DNA of 42,500 nucleotides, from contig CM035358.1 in the NCBI GenBank assembly GCA_020137815.1, positions 1,687,036-1,729,535 of the forward strand. The letters are read 5' to 3'. This document shows positions 11,999 through 22,029 of the stretch, one piece after another. A program made the position numbers and the translations under genes. The notes under the pieces are model-generated. The model had not been told where the DNA came from. It made no database searches and saw only the letters and a list, made by a program, of their open reading frames with translations. The stretch comes from Hormiphora californensis. Its lineage: Eukaryota > Ctenophora > Tentaculata > Cydippida > Pleurobrachiidae. Numbering within the stretch: the stretch's first letter is position 1; each line of letters begins with the position of its first letter.

Positions 11999-12056
11999 TG
12001 TATGTGTCCTGAGACTGTGTTCTATCCCACTCTCAATCCACGGCTTGTAACGGTGT
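11992..12056 (-). pseudogene. Decayed stray copy of UBA5 exon 6
   Basis: The plus-strand text GTATGTGTCCTGA and CCCACTCTCAATCCACG matches the inverse of the real UBA5 exon 6 (16030-16114) over about 55 bp with small gaps. The region coding for the conserved [17 protein letters not shown] segment is shifted and degraded. No other UBA5 exon was seen beside it. Confidence 0.6.
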
Positions 12057-12483
12057 CATCTCTGTACCAAAACTTCACTAAACTTCACTGAACTTCACCA
12101 AACTTCACTTAACTTGACACAACATGGCGTGCGAAGGACAGGGATCACCTCTAAAGTCTGGTATATGATGCGTCAATACTTGGCTGACGCCCCAAAAATT
12201 CAAATATCCCTTTTATTTAATATAGTCATTTTAGGGAGAGAGGGAGAGCCGAGAATAGTGAGCTAGGGTGAGGGCATTGAACAAAATATGTTCGTAGCGT
12301 TATAGCTGGAGAGGATTCTTGTTTCTCTAGCTTTAAGTTCCTCTCCCTAGTATAAAGAGCTCTCTAGTCCAAGTTAACTTTGCGTTTACTCTCAGCTGTG
12401 AATTCTCTCTTACTCTCTTATTCTGTCTCTCAGCTGTGTTGCGGTATCAAACAGAGTTCGGGATAGATCGAGCGATATCTATA

Positions 12484-12530
12484 GCGATGAAGAGAGAGAG
12501 AGAGAAGCGAGAGAGAGGAGAGGAGAGAAG

Positions 12531-12580
<50 letters not shown>

Positions 12581-12770
12581 AGAGAGAGAGAGAGAGCGAG
12601 ATGAGAGAGATACGAGATCTTCTTCTCTGCTCTCTTCTCTCTCGATATATATGATCTCGATCTCGATAAGATCTCTCTCTATCTCTCTCTCTCTCTTCTT
12701 CTCTCTATCTCGCTCTACTCTCTCCTCTATTTCTCTCTCTCTCTCTCTCTCCTTTTTCCCTCTCAATCTC
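12484..12770. repeat. (GA)n then (CT)n mirror arrays
   Basis: A GA tract (12484-12612) is followed, after CTCTTCTCTCTCGATATATATGATC, by a CT tract (12660-12770). The two form a long imperfect inverted repeat that could fold into a hairpin. Confidence 0.85.
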
Positions 12771-12879
12771 TCCTTTAAAAGAGATTCCCAAATCGCACCT
12801 GTTTTATAAAATCAGCTCGCTGATTTTATTTAAGATAGTATAGAGAGATGTGTGGAGAGCAAGAGAGAATAGTTGAAGA

Positions 12880-12921
12880 GCTGTTATAGATGTGGTTGAT
12901 GTAGCTTAAAACTATTTCTAA
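12880..12921 (+). promoter_or_regulatory. Left part of third 5'-flank copy, split by insertion
   Basis: AGCTGTTATAGATG and GTAGCTTAAAACTATTTCTA match the 5' flank of copy A. The flank resumes at 13357 after the inserted element. Confidence 0.5.
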
Positions 12922-13356
12922 ACCAATCAAAGTCCAAATAGCGGCCTCCACATAATTTATTCAGTAAACGCTTGAGATATTGCCTAATGACCCATGTCAG
13001 TTTCCAAACGACAACAACCCAGACCAAAGCTTGAGAAGTAACCAATCGACCGACACCTACAAAACGAGACAACAAGCTTACAAACTCACTGGCAATCGAA
13101 ACAGATAAATACAAAGCCATCATGCTTGACACAGCTACCCCTGTCAATACTTGATTGAATTTTAGTTTAGTGTTATTAGATTACAGACGCTAACGAAGCC
13201 AAGGGGCACCATTCTGTTCTCTCTAACAAAAGTGACTGGGATAAGCAGTTTTTATTTGTGTATTGGCCATTGGGAGGCCCCACGTCACACCTTTCAAAAA
13301 GCTTAGTAGATCATTGGCTTCAGGCTTAGTATCACCAACCAACCAACCAACCAACC
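12922..13356 (+). mobile_element. SINE-like insertion with (CCAA)n tail and 12-bp target duplication
   Basis: The insert interrupts a duplicated promoter block and is bounded by the exact 12-bp direct repeat AACTATTTCTAA (12910-12921 and 13357-13368). It ends in (AACC)n at 13336-13356. A long target duplication plus a simple-repeat tail is typical of retroposition. No polymerase III A or B box or coding frame was identified. Confidence 0.6.
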
Positions 13357-13368
13357 AACTATTTCTAA

Positions 13369-13440
13369 CTAGCGAGTGACCATTGTGTTTGATGTTTGAT
13401 CTGTGGATAATAAAAATCATTGTGAAATCCTAACCCTTCT
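13369..13440 (+). promoter_or_regulatory. Right part of split 5'-flank copy
   Basis: CTAGCGAGTGACCATTGTGTTTGATG and AATCCTAACCCTTCTCC resemble the flanks of copies A and C. No signal-peptide exon follows, so this promoter copy appears orphaned. Confidence 0.45.
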
Positions 13441-13895
13441 CCTATAAAACGAGGAAAAGCCCAGGTTATCATTCTGTTTCAAAGCTGTATCTTTCTCTTT
13501 GTACATTGTGTCCTGGGTTCGGGCGCATCATCCCCTCACAGTTCACACAGGGACAAAAGTCAGAAAAGCGGAGTTATTTTTAAGTATATACAATATATAT
13601 GATTATGAGATATGAGTCGTTTAGCTTGGGGAAACCAAACCATAAATATTTATATCATATGAGCAACGCTACGAAGGTTTATTTTTTCTATGCTGCCTCC
13701 TTTCCCTCTGTAGATAGCTTACTCGAGCTTCACCCGGTCCCTCTCGCCCTCTATAACAATAAACTGCTTAGCACCGCCCGGTCCTGATCTCTCCCTCAAT
13801 ATATTAAGATAGGGTTAGCATTTCGAACAAAACCATTAACCAACCACATTAGCATATAGCCCATTATAGGGACGGATATAATGCATCATCGAGAT
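13441..13895. other. Unassigned spacer
   Basis: No exon or repeat recognised. Confidence 0.3.
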
Positions 13896-14012
13896 GCGTC
13901 AAGAGATGGGGAGATAGAGGGATGATAGAGATGGGGAGATAGAGAGGGATGATAGAGATGGGGAGATAGAGGGAGGATAGAGATGGGGAGATAGAGGGAT
14001 GATAGAGAGGGA
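13896..14012. repeat. Minisatellite, GATGGGGAGATAGAGGG-type
   Basis: About four copies of a 24-30 bp unit built from GATGGGGAGATAGAGGGATGAT-like sequence (unit ends vary). Confidence 0.75.
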
Positions 14013-14087
14013 GGGCAGCACAAGGAGATTATCATGACTAAGCTATGCGATGACTTGAGCGAGCGCCGCCGAGCGTTATATGTTATA

Positions 14088-14259
14088 CAGTCGGACCCCG
14101 ATTTACCGGGCCCCGATTTACCGGAACCCCGATTTACCGGGAGGATAAACTTCCCCCGATATGGGAAAATAACGGTATTTGACCCCGATATTCCGGGCAC
14201 CCCGATTTAACGGGAAAAACCTTTTCCCCCGAGCATCCCGGTAAATCGGGGTCCGACTG
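14088..14259. mobile_element. 172-bp pogo-like MITE
   Basis: It starts CAGTCGGACCCCGATTTACC and ends with the inverse, GGTAAATCGGGGTCCGACTG. TA dinucleotides lie on both sides (14086-14087, 14260-14261). Internal CCCCGATTTACCGG repeats parallel the CCCCGATTTAGTGG repeats of the element at 8445-9072, so the two are related members that differ in the repeated word. Confidence 0.8.
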
Positions 14260-14287
14260 TATTAATATTCTATTAATATATGGATGT

Positions 14288-14412
14288 ATTTCTATCTAGC
14301 GAGTGACCGTTGTTTTTGATGTGGTGAGATAATCAAGAGGCAAGAGTGAGGTTCTAACCCTTTCCTCAAAATCTGCCGGGAGCGGTGAGAGACGGTTGAG
14401 GGAAGAAAGTAA
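14288..14412 (+). promoter_or_regulatory. 5' flank of copy C
   Basis: TTTCTATCTAGCGAGTGACC, then AAGAGGCAAGAGTGAGGTTC and CTTTCCTCAAAATCTGC, match the flank of copy A nearly base for base up to the start codon. The pogo-like MITE ends just upstream. Confidence 0.5.
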
Positions 14413-15113
14413 ATGAAGTGTTTCCTGTTTCTTGTGTTGTTATTCACCACACAAGGTAAGTCACTTGTTATTATACGGGTACCGGATATATATATCATTG
14501 CCTGTCATTGTACTGCAGTCTGCAATTAGACTTCACATCCAAATTATATTAAAGCATGCAGATGATTTGATTATTGTTTATTATTTCAGCGTGGAGTCCA
14601 GTTGTTCGTAATTCCTTCATCCCAATTGATCTGGAGAGAACCCTTCTTCAAATTAAAACTAACTCCATTGCCGGGAGTGGGGAATGGATCTCTTTCTCTG
14701 CTTTCACAGATAACCAGCTTATTGGAATGCTGCAAGTAAAGTTCATATCACACATAAGATTTTACATGTATTACTGTACTAGCGGCGGGACTGACTTCAC
14801 AGTACAGCCAGGAGATGAAGTGGACAAGACGTGGACATTTCAAAAGACAGCTACTGCCCTTATTGTAGAGTGTAATGGGGTGGAAGTTCTGAACTATAAG
14901 TTCAGTGACGGTGTAAATACTGAATGTGCATCAACGTGGGAAGGAGATATTTTAAAGAAGATTAAATTTAATGAAGCGGACACTGCATCTGACAGCTATC
15001 AGCAGAAACTCCCAGGTACAAACTATAACAATTATCAAGAATCAGGCCGCGAAGAATCATTCAAATCATTTTTGACATCACCCACGTCATACTGCCCCTC
15101 TTTCCCCGACTAA
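14413..15113 (+). CDS. Secreted small protein, tandem family copy C (two exons)
   Basis: Exon 1 (14413-14455) encodes MKCFLFLVLLFTTQ and ends at a GTAAGT donor; exon 2 starts at 14590 after TTATTTCAG with the same phase as copy A (AWSPVVRNSFIP). The two mature domains are nearly identical at the start and in the QPGDEVDKTWTFQKTATALI to EVLNYKFSD block, but differ between residues of about 50 and 70 (WISFSAFTDNQLIGML against KIALGTFTADDKYIGQ) and in the YCTSGGTD region. Divergence concentrated in one patch may mark a ligand-contact surface. Read through, it ends at 15113; a GT at 15016 corresponds to the possible donor in copies A and B. Its 3' end lies only 450 bp from the last recognised UBA5 exon, convergently oriented. 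Function unknown. Confidence 0.7.
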
Positions 15114-15561
15114 GCGACTACATATGAAATGTGTACAATTTCACCTTAACAAAGATATTTAGTGGACTGGATTCCAATAAGATATTTTATTACACGTGCT
15201 ACTAATTATTCAAAACAAAATTATGAACAAACATTTGTAAACGTGCCAAACTTATAAAATCCGATCACAATTTCCAAAATACCGAATTACCCGATTGACT
15301 CCTATATGACTCCTATAGATGCAGTTTTTGGGACCATGCTCGCGCACAGTTAACACATTAATCTTAACTGAAAGCTTGTGTGATCGCACAATTATGAAGC
15401 TCGGCGCTCGCTCCATCTTTTCAGTCGTCTAGAACGGCCCCAAATCAAATCATATCCCGTAATGTGGTTCGGCAAATTTAAATTTTTATTTTTGTCCTCA
15501 ATTATTTTGTTCAAACCGTGGGGCGTGCAGGGCGCACAGGGCGAACAGGGCCTAAACTCAC
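15114..15561. other. Convergent intergenic region, copy C to UBA5
   Basis: This is where the final UBA5 exon would be expected. No open frame on the minus strand here resembles the conserved C-terminal adenylation-domain segment, and no clear polyadenylation site was identified. Confidence 0.4.
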
Positions 15562-18500
15562 CTTCAGTATGTATTTGAGGGTATTCTGCACCAGTAAACC
15601 TGCTGTAACTCCCATTGTTGTAGGTAGAGATGCAGCACAGACACCTGGATTAATTTTAATCAATTAATTAACATTTTAATGTTAATGAAGGATGGAAACT
15701 AATGAGGGCTAGAAAAGATAAATAACAAACCTTCCCGTTTAAGAGTTTTTTCATCGATCTTACTGGCCACAACTAGAGGAGGTGCACACGCAAAACAAGC
15801 CGTCCTTCCTGAGGTGGGGAAATATATAGAGTTCATAATAATGTTCTTTTCGGAAAACAATATTTTTGGGCAACCGTTGTTCATGTTGTATGGAGGATTG
15901 GCTTGAAGCCAAAAATCGAAAACTTGACGATTTTGTAGAGCCAATTCGACTATGTTCCTTGTTCGATCCCCTCTCTCTCCCTGCCCCCGGAGGGTAAGAA
16001 CATAAAAAGTTCCGGTATAATACACTTACCAGGATGTAAGAGTTGTATGTGTCCTGATACGGCATTCTCACTAACCCCACTCTCAATCCACGTCTGGCCC
16101 AACTCATTACATGCCTGTAGAGGGGTAATTATTTACTACTAATTAATCATCAACTACTTAATTCGGGGCCTGGCAAGGCCCCCCGACCCGAATATAACCC
16201 AAACTCAACCCATCCCCCCTAAAACATCCCCCCTAAAACTAAAACAACGGGGCCGAGCCGACAGGCCCTTAATACCAGATGAAAAAAAAACCATAACCAT
16301 AACCATTCGGGGCCTGGCAAGGCCCCCCGACCCGAATATAACCCAAACTCAACCCATCCCCACTAAAACATCCCCCCTAAAACTAAAACAACGGGGCCGA
16401 GCCGACAGGCCCTTAATACCAGATGAAAAAAAAAACCATAACCATAACCATTCGGGGCCTGGCAAGGCCCCCCGACCCGAATATAACCCAAACTCAACCC
16501 ATCCCCCCTACAACAACGGGGCCGAGCCGACAGGCCCTTAATACCAGATGAAAAAAAAACCATAAACCATAAAACCATAAAACCATAGATATTTTTAGAG
16601 TGAAAGTTTTGAAGCCCCCTGAAGTAGTAGAGAGGTGTTCTATGGCTCGTTGGAAAGGTCTCGAGGTCCCGCGACGTATAGGGGGTGTGGCGATGGCCAT
16701 ACCCAAACCTATAAGGGGTAGGACGCGAAAAACAGTCAAAATAAGGGGTATACAGAACTCGGCAATTAGAAGGAGTAGAAAGGTGTTCTAGGGTGCGTTC
16801 GAAAGCTCTCGAGGTGCTGAAGTAATTGGAATGTAATTGGAAGTAATTACATGTAATTAAAATGTAATTACATGTAATTAAAGGGTAATTACATGTAATT
16901 AAAAGGTCTAAATGACCCCAAATGACAATTCAGACATATTTTGACATATTTGGAGGCCCTGAGACCAGCGGGTGGCAAAATTTAATCCGGTTTCGGGTCG
17001 GCTGACGTAAAAACTCCGCGTTTTGGTCGAGATAACCATAAACCATAAACCATAGATATTTTTAGAGTGAAAGTTTTGAAGCCCCCTGAAGTAGTAGAGA
17101 GGTGTTCTATGGCTCGTTGGAAAGGTCTCGAGGTCCCGCGACGTATAGGGGGTGTGGCGATGGGTGTGCCCAAACCCATAAGGGGTAGGACGCGAAAAAC
17201 AGTCAAAATAAGGGGTATACAGAACTCGGCAATTAGAAGCAGTAGAAAGGTGTTCTAGGGTGCGTTCGAAAGCTCTCGAGGTACTGAAGTAATTAGAATG
17301 TAATTGGAAGTAATTACATGTAATTAAAATGTAATTACATGTAATTAAAGGGTAATTACATGTAATTAAAAGGTCTAAATGACCCCAAATCACAATTTAG
17401 ACATATTTTGACGTATTTGGAGCAATTAGAAGCAGTAGAAAGGTGTTCTAGGGTGCGTTCGAAAGCTCTCGAGGTACTGAAGTAATTGGAATGTAATTGG
17501 AAGTAATTACATGTAATTAAAATGTTTTCTACAAATCCTTGTGTTTTTGTAAATTTTTAAAACCATAACCATAAACCATAAACCATAGATATTTTTAGAG
17601 TGAAAGTTTTGAAGCCCCCTGAAGTAGTAGAGAGGTGTTCTATGGCTCGTTGGAAAAGTCTCGAGGTCCCGCGACGTATAGGGGTTGTGGCGATGGCCAT
17701 ACCCGAACCCATAAGGGGTAGGACGCGAAAAACAGTGAAAATAAGGGGTATACAGAACTCGGCAATTAGAAGGAGTAGAAAGGTGTTCTAGGGTGCGTTC
17801 GAAAGCTCCCGAGGTGCTGAAGTAATCGGAATGTAATTGAATGTAATTACATGTAATTAAAATGTAATTACATGTAATTAAAGGGTAATTACATGTAATT
17901 AAAAGGTCTAAATGACCCCAAATGACAATTCAGACATATTTTGACATATTTGGAGGCCCTGAGACCAGCGGGTGGCAAAATTTAATCCGGTTTCGGGTCG
18001 GCTGACGTAAAAACTCCGCGTTTTGGTCGAGGTAACCATAAACCATAAAACCATAGATATTTTTAGAGTGAAAGTTTTGAAGCCCCCTGAAGTAGTAGAG
18101 AGGTGTTCTATGGCTCGTTGGAAAGGTCTCGAGGTCCCGCGACGTATAGGGGGTGTGGCGATGGGTGTGCCCAAACCCATAAGGGGTAGGACGCGAAAAA
18201 CAGTCAAAATAAGGGGTATACAGAACTCGGCAATTAGAAGCAGTAGAAAGGTGTTCTAGGGTGCGTTCGAAAGCTCTCGAGGTGCTGAAGTAATTGAAAT
18301 ATAATTGGAAGTAATTACATGTAATTAAAATGTAATTACATGTAATTTAAGGGTAATTACATGTAATTAAAAGGTCTAAATGACCCCAAATGACAATTCA
18401 GACATATTTTGACATATTTTGAGGCCCTGAGACCAGCGGGTGGCCAAATTTAATCCGGTTTCGGGTCGGCTGACGTAAAAACTCCGCGTTTTGGTCGAGG

Positions 18501-21500
18501 TTAATTATAAACTACTGATTAATTATCAACTACGAATCATTTATCTAGTCTGAACCCAACCAATTCTACCTACAACTCTGCAGTAACTCCCAACAAACGT
18601 CTTGTAACACCTCACCGATTTGAGTATTCTTTTACTCTATTGACATCGGCAAATAATTAGGTAATTAATTCAAGCTAATTCACCTGGTTTATTGCCATTC
18701 TAGCCTCAAAATTGTCAACACAAGAAAGGACGAGATCAAGGGGCCCGCCAGTTAAACTCCCTGTTCTGATGGTATCCATGAAATGGTCAAAGTTGTCCAC
18801 GCTTGTTATGTTGTAGTTGTGTACCTAGCATTTATTTGTTGTTATTGGTGGGAGACGGGCGTTATTGAGGAGTAATTGTAATAAGAAAGGTCATTAAAGT
18901 CATTAAAGATTCACGATAGTAGTTTGTGAAAGATCTGGATACCTGGATTTCAACATCAGGGTTAATAAATGCAAGAGTATCACGTGCTGCTTCAACTTTG
19001 GAAAGACCTGAACAGATTTCAAATTTTATCATTTCAAATGAATGATTCATTTAGGGTCCTACCCTAGTCAGAATTAAATACGTATTTATTGCGCAAATAC
19101 GTATTTAAATAGCGCGTAAATACGCTATAAATACGTATTTAATACGTATTTTTTGCTAATAAATAAGTAAAAGCCGCGCATTTTGCTCGTGCTGACAATA
19201 CTAGCGGTGACTTTTATGCCCAGATTGCATGCTTGAGCGCCTTACGTCGCGTAAAACGTCTCACCTTCCCTTTCCAGCCCTATCGCCAATTGCTACCCCC
19301 TTTCCCGTGCTGTAAACCTTCTATAAAACATCTCACCTTCCCTTTCCAGCCCTATCGCCAATTGCTACCCCCTTTCCCGTGCTGTAAACCTTCTATAAAA
19401 CATCTCACCTTCCCTTTCCAGCCCTATCGCCAATTGCTACCCCCTTTCCCGTGCTGTAAACCTTCTATAAAACATCTCACCTTCCCTTTCCAGCCCTATC
19501 GCCAATTGCTACCCCCTTTCCCGTGCTGTAAACCTTCTGTAAAACATCTCACCTTCTCTTTCCAGCCCTATCGCCAATTGCTACTCCCTTTCCCGTGGTG
19601 TAAACCTTCTGTAAAACATCTCACCTTCCCTTTCTAGCCCTATCGCCAATTGCTACTCTCTTTCCCGTGCTGTAAACCTTCTATAAAACCCTTGGTTCCC
19701 CTGCTACCACGACCTAAAAGGGATGTAACAATACAAATTGGTCTGAACCAAGAGTTAGAACCCTTGGTTCCCCTGCTACCACGACCCAAAAACCCTTGTA
19801 ACAATACAAATTGGTCTGAACCAAGTGTTAGAACCCTTGGTTCCCCTGCTACCACGACCCAAAAGGGATGTAACAATACAAATTGGTCTGAACCACGAGT
19901 TAGAGCCCTTGGTTCCCCTGCTACCACGACCCAAAAGGGCTGTAACAATACAAATTGGTCTGAACCACGAGTTAGAGCCCTTGGTTCCCCTGCTACCACG
20001 ACCCAAAAGGGATGTAACAATACAAATTGGCACAAGTAGCAAGCAATAAATGATTTAAAGCACGGGAAAGGGATTAGCAATTGGCGATAGTGCTAGAAAG
20101 GGAAGGTGAGATGTTTTATAGAAGGTTTACAGCACGGGAAAGGGGGTAGCAATTGGCGATAGTGCTAGAAAGGGAAGGTGAGATGTTTTACAGAAGGTTT
20201 ACAGCACGGGAAAGGGGGTAGCAATTGGCGATAGGGCTGGAAAGGGAAGGTGAGATGTTTTATAGAAGGTTTACAGCACGGGAAAGGGGGTAGCAATTGG
20301 CGATAGGGCTGGAAAGGGAAGGTGAGATGTTTTATAGAAGGTTTACAGCACGGGAAAGGGGGTAGCAATTGGCGATAGGGCTGGACAGGGAAGGTGAGAT
20401 GTTTTATAGAAGGTTTACAGCACGGGAAAGGGGGTAGCAATTGGCGATAGTGCTAGAAAGGGAAGGTGAGATGTTTTATAGAAGGTTTACAGCACGGGAA
20501 AGGGGGTAGCAATTGGCGATACGGCTGGAAAGGGAAGGTGAGTTGTTTTAAATCGGTCAAGGACGATGTTACAAAAGAGATGTTACAAAAATAAGATGTG
20601 CCAGTCGGCTGGAGATTGATCAAATACAAATGGAAATTGGAGTCACAATGCGGTAAATCTGCTTCCTAGCATTGTGGTAACCGTTGCCGTGCATCCAACG
20701 CGACTTTCAGGCTCAGCTTTGGACGACAAATCGGCCAAAATGCGCGGCTTAACAAGCGCGTTCTTATTTATTAGCAAAAAATACGTATTAAATACGTATT
20801 TATAGCGTATTTACGCGCTATTTAAATACGTATTTGCGCAAAAAATACGTATTTAATTCTGACTAGGGTATCCGGTCCGACTAAAATTATACGAACATTA
20901 TAAGTAAAATATAAAACTATCCTGATTATATGCACCTGACTGATCGGGTGTGAAAAATAGCCGGTTCATGTTAGCCAACTCAACCTTATCGTAATCAAAT
21001 AAGATGAGCTTGCCGACACCGCATCTTGTTAGCATTTCTGCTGTGACACTGCCCACACCACCCACTCCAACCACTGCTACACTCGCACTCCTGATATCCT
21101 GGAAAGGATGGTATGATTTAAATTACAGGGAGATCAATAAGGAGTTCAAGAAGGGAAGGGTTGGTTACCATCACGAATAGTTTATTATCTGATCAAATAT
21201 TATCAGTTCATGTTCAAAGTGAGAACGGAATCACAGTCCCACTGTTCTGTAACATCAACCTGTTTAATTATGAAATTAATTAATTACTACCTGGTAGTTG
21301 TCCACAATTCCCATTCTCTGAAGGGCCATGAGTCTCGAGTAAGGGTTACTATCCACCACCTCCCCGCTCATTTGTGCTATTTTACCCCTTCCTGGAGCCT
21401 TCTTTCCGGAAAGCTCTGCTTCCGCCCGCTCCGCCCTTGCTCGCCATTCATCCTTTTCACGGATCTACAAAACAGGAAATTGTTCAAAATATTTTCATCG

Positions 21501-21753
21501 TGATAATTCTATCAATGTTCTAACTTGTTTTTTATACTTCGAACGAACCAATGAACATTGAACGTGTATGGTATGTGTTCAAAAAGTTCAGTGTGAATGT
21601 CTACAACATGATAACTTGGTAGTTGGTACTCTGTGACATTACCTCTTCTGCTAGTTGTCCCTCAAGGGTCGAGTGGAGCTCCCTAATCCTCTTCATTGCA
21701 GAGTGGAAATTAGCATCGGAGGTATTAGTGGATGTAGTAGATGATGGCATCAT
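15562..21753 (-). CDS. UBA5: UBA5, UFM1-activating E1 enzyme (last exon not found)
   Basis: UBA5 adenylates UFM1 with ATP and holds it as a thioester before passing it to UFC1; it is cytosolic. Eight minus-strand exons join with consistent phases and GT-AG sites: 21643-21753, 21291-21464, 20936-21098, 18943-19007, 18684-18824, 16030-16114, 15731-15808, 15562-15644 (900 nt, 300 aa). Signatures in order are [20 protein letters not shown]; the ATP loop VVGVGGVGS (about residues 104-112); [43 protein letters not shown]; the zinc CxxC in CFACAPP (C251, C254); and the active-site cysteine in [11 protein letters not shown] (C275, from alignment to known UBA5). The start is the first of two ATGs at 21753. 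The piece after YILK, which in relatives carries the second zinc Cys pair and the UFM1/UFC1-binding tail, was not found, so the gene is either split by a long intron or truncated. Confidence 0.9.
16161..16560. repeat. Three tandem copies of a GC-rich 145-bp repeat (UBA5 intron 5)
   Basis: Units start TTCGGGGCCTGGCAAGGCCC and contain CAACGGGGCCGAGCCGACAG, ending in an A-run and CCATAACCATAACCA. Starts are at 16161, 16306 and 16451; the last is shortened. A single inverted copy is at 40083-40185, so this is a dispersed family that has also expanded in tandem here. Confidence 0.85.
16570..18500. repeat. 467-bp tandem array, four units (UBA5 intron 5)
   Basis: Units begin at about 16584, 17051, 17584 and 18051 with CCATAGATATTTTTAGAGTG. 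They include GGTCTCGAGGTCCCGCGACG, a run of ATTACATGTAATTAAAA words and, in units 1, 3 and 4, GGGTCGGCTGACGTAAAAAC. Unit 2 is 533 bp because of an internal partial re-duplication (about 17415-17565). Units are over 95% alike by eye. Open frames of 63 codons recur in each unit but look incidental. Confidence 0.9.
19062..20868. mobile_element. Foldback-like DNA element with tandem-repeat arms (UBA5 intron 3)
   Basis: The termini CCCTAGTCAGAATTAAATAC (left) and the exact inverse (right, ending 20868) continue as inverted repeats for about 90 bp of TACGTATTT words. Inside, each arm is a tandem array of a 72-bp unit (left 19257-19690, right inverted 20053-20545) containing TCGCCAATTGCTACCCCCTT. 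The centre (19689-20040) is about five copies of a different 72-bp unit starting CCCTTGGTTCCCCTGCTACC. TA flanks both ends (TCC is an alternative). Long inverted repeats made of tandem subrepeats are the defining feature of foldback (FB-type) elements. No transposase is encoded. Without it, intron 3 of UBA5 would be about 120 bp. Confidence 0.75.
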
Positions 21754-22029
21754 TGGCTAAAGCAGGTGTTAAATTAGTGATCTGATATCTCTCAGCCGGC
21801 CACTACACTTTCACACGAGGCCGTCAGGTCTCATGTGATGGCAGGGACCAGTCTAATCTCCCAGATCCTGTTGAACCAAAGGGCCCGAAGAGTCTGCGGA
21901 GTTAGGCTAGGTTGAACAATGTACATCTCTCTTCCTCCCCTTTTTCTCAAATAAAACCCTGGAGTTAATCCAGAGTCCGGCGCTACTTATAAGAAGTAGC
22001 AGAAGAAGACTTTTCACACACTAAGTTAC
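21754..22029. promoter_or_regulatory. Shared 276-bp head-to-head intergenic region
   Basis: It separates the UBA5 start (minus) and the SIDT start (plus), so both promoters must lie here or overlap the first exons. No TATA box is evident. It contains copy 2 of the dispersed ~90-bp repeat (21797-21890). Confidence 0.55.
21797..21890. repeat. Dispersed ~90-bp repeat, copy 2
   Basis: Shares GCCACTACAC, GGCCGTCAGGTC and AGATCCTGTTG with 6598-6692. It lies inside the bidirectional promoter region of UBA5 and SIDT. Confidence 0.4.

Noticed and set aside
12884-13147. 87-codon minus-strand frame with hydrophobic stretches
   Set aside because: It lies wholly within and across the edge of the SINE-like insertion; no motif or splice support.
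16600-18259. Recurring 63-78 codon frame in the 467-bp array
   Set aside because: It copies itself only because the DNA unit is duplicated; an opposite-strand frame is equally conserved and no homologue is recognised.
19233-20440. 24-residue repeat proteins in the foldback element
   Set aside because: A 72-bp period is divisible by three, so frames stay open on both strands; there is no start, splice or composition support.
19253-20545. CRISPR-like regular repeats
   Set aside because: The repeats are directly contiguous with no unique spacers, are inverted between arms, and the context is eukaryotic.
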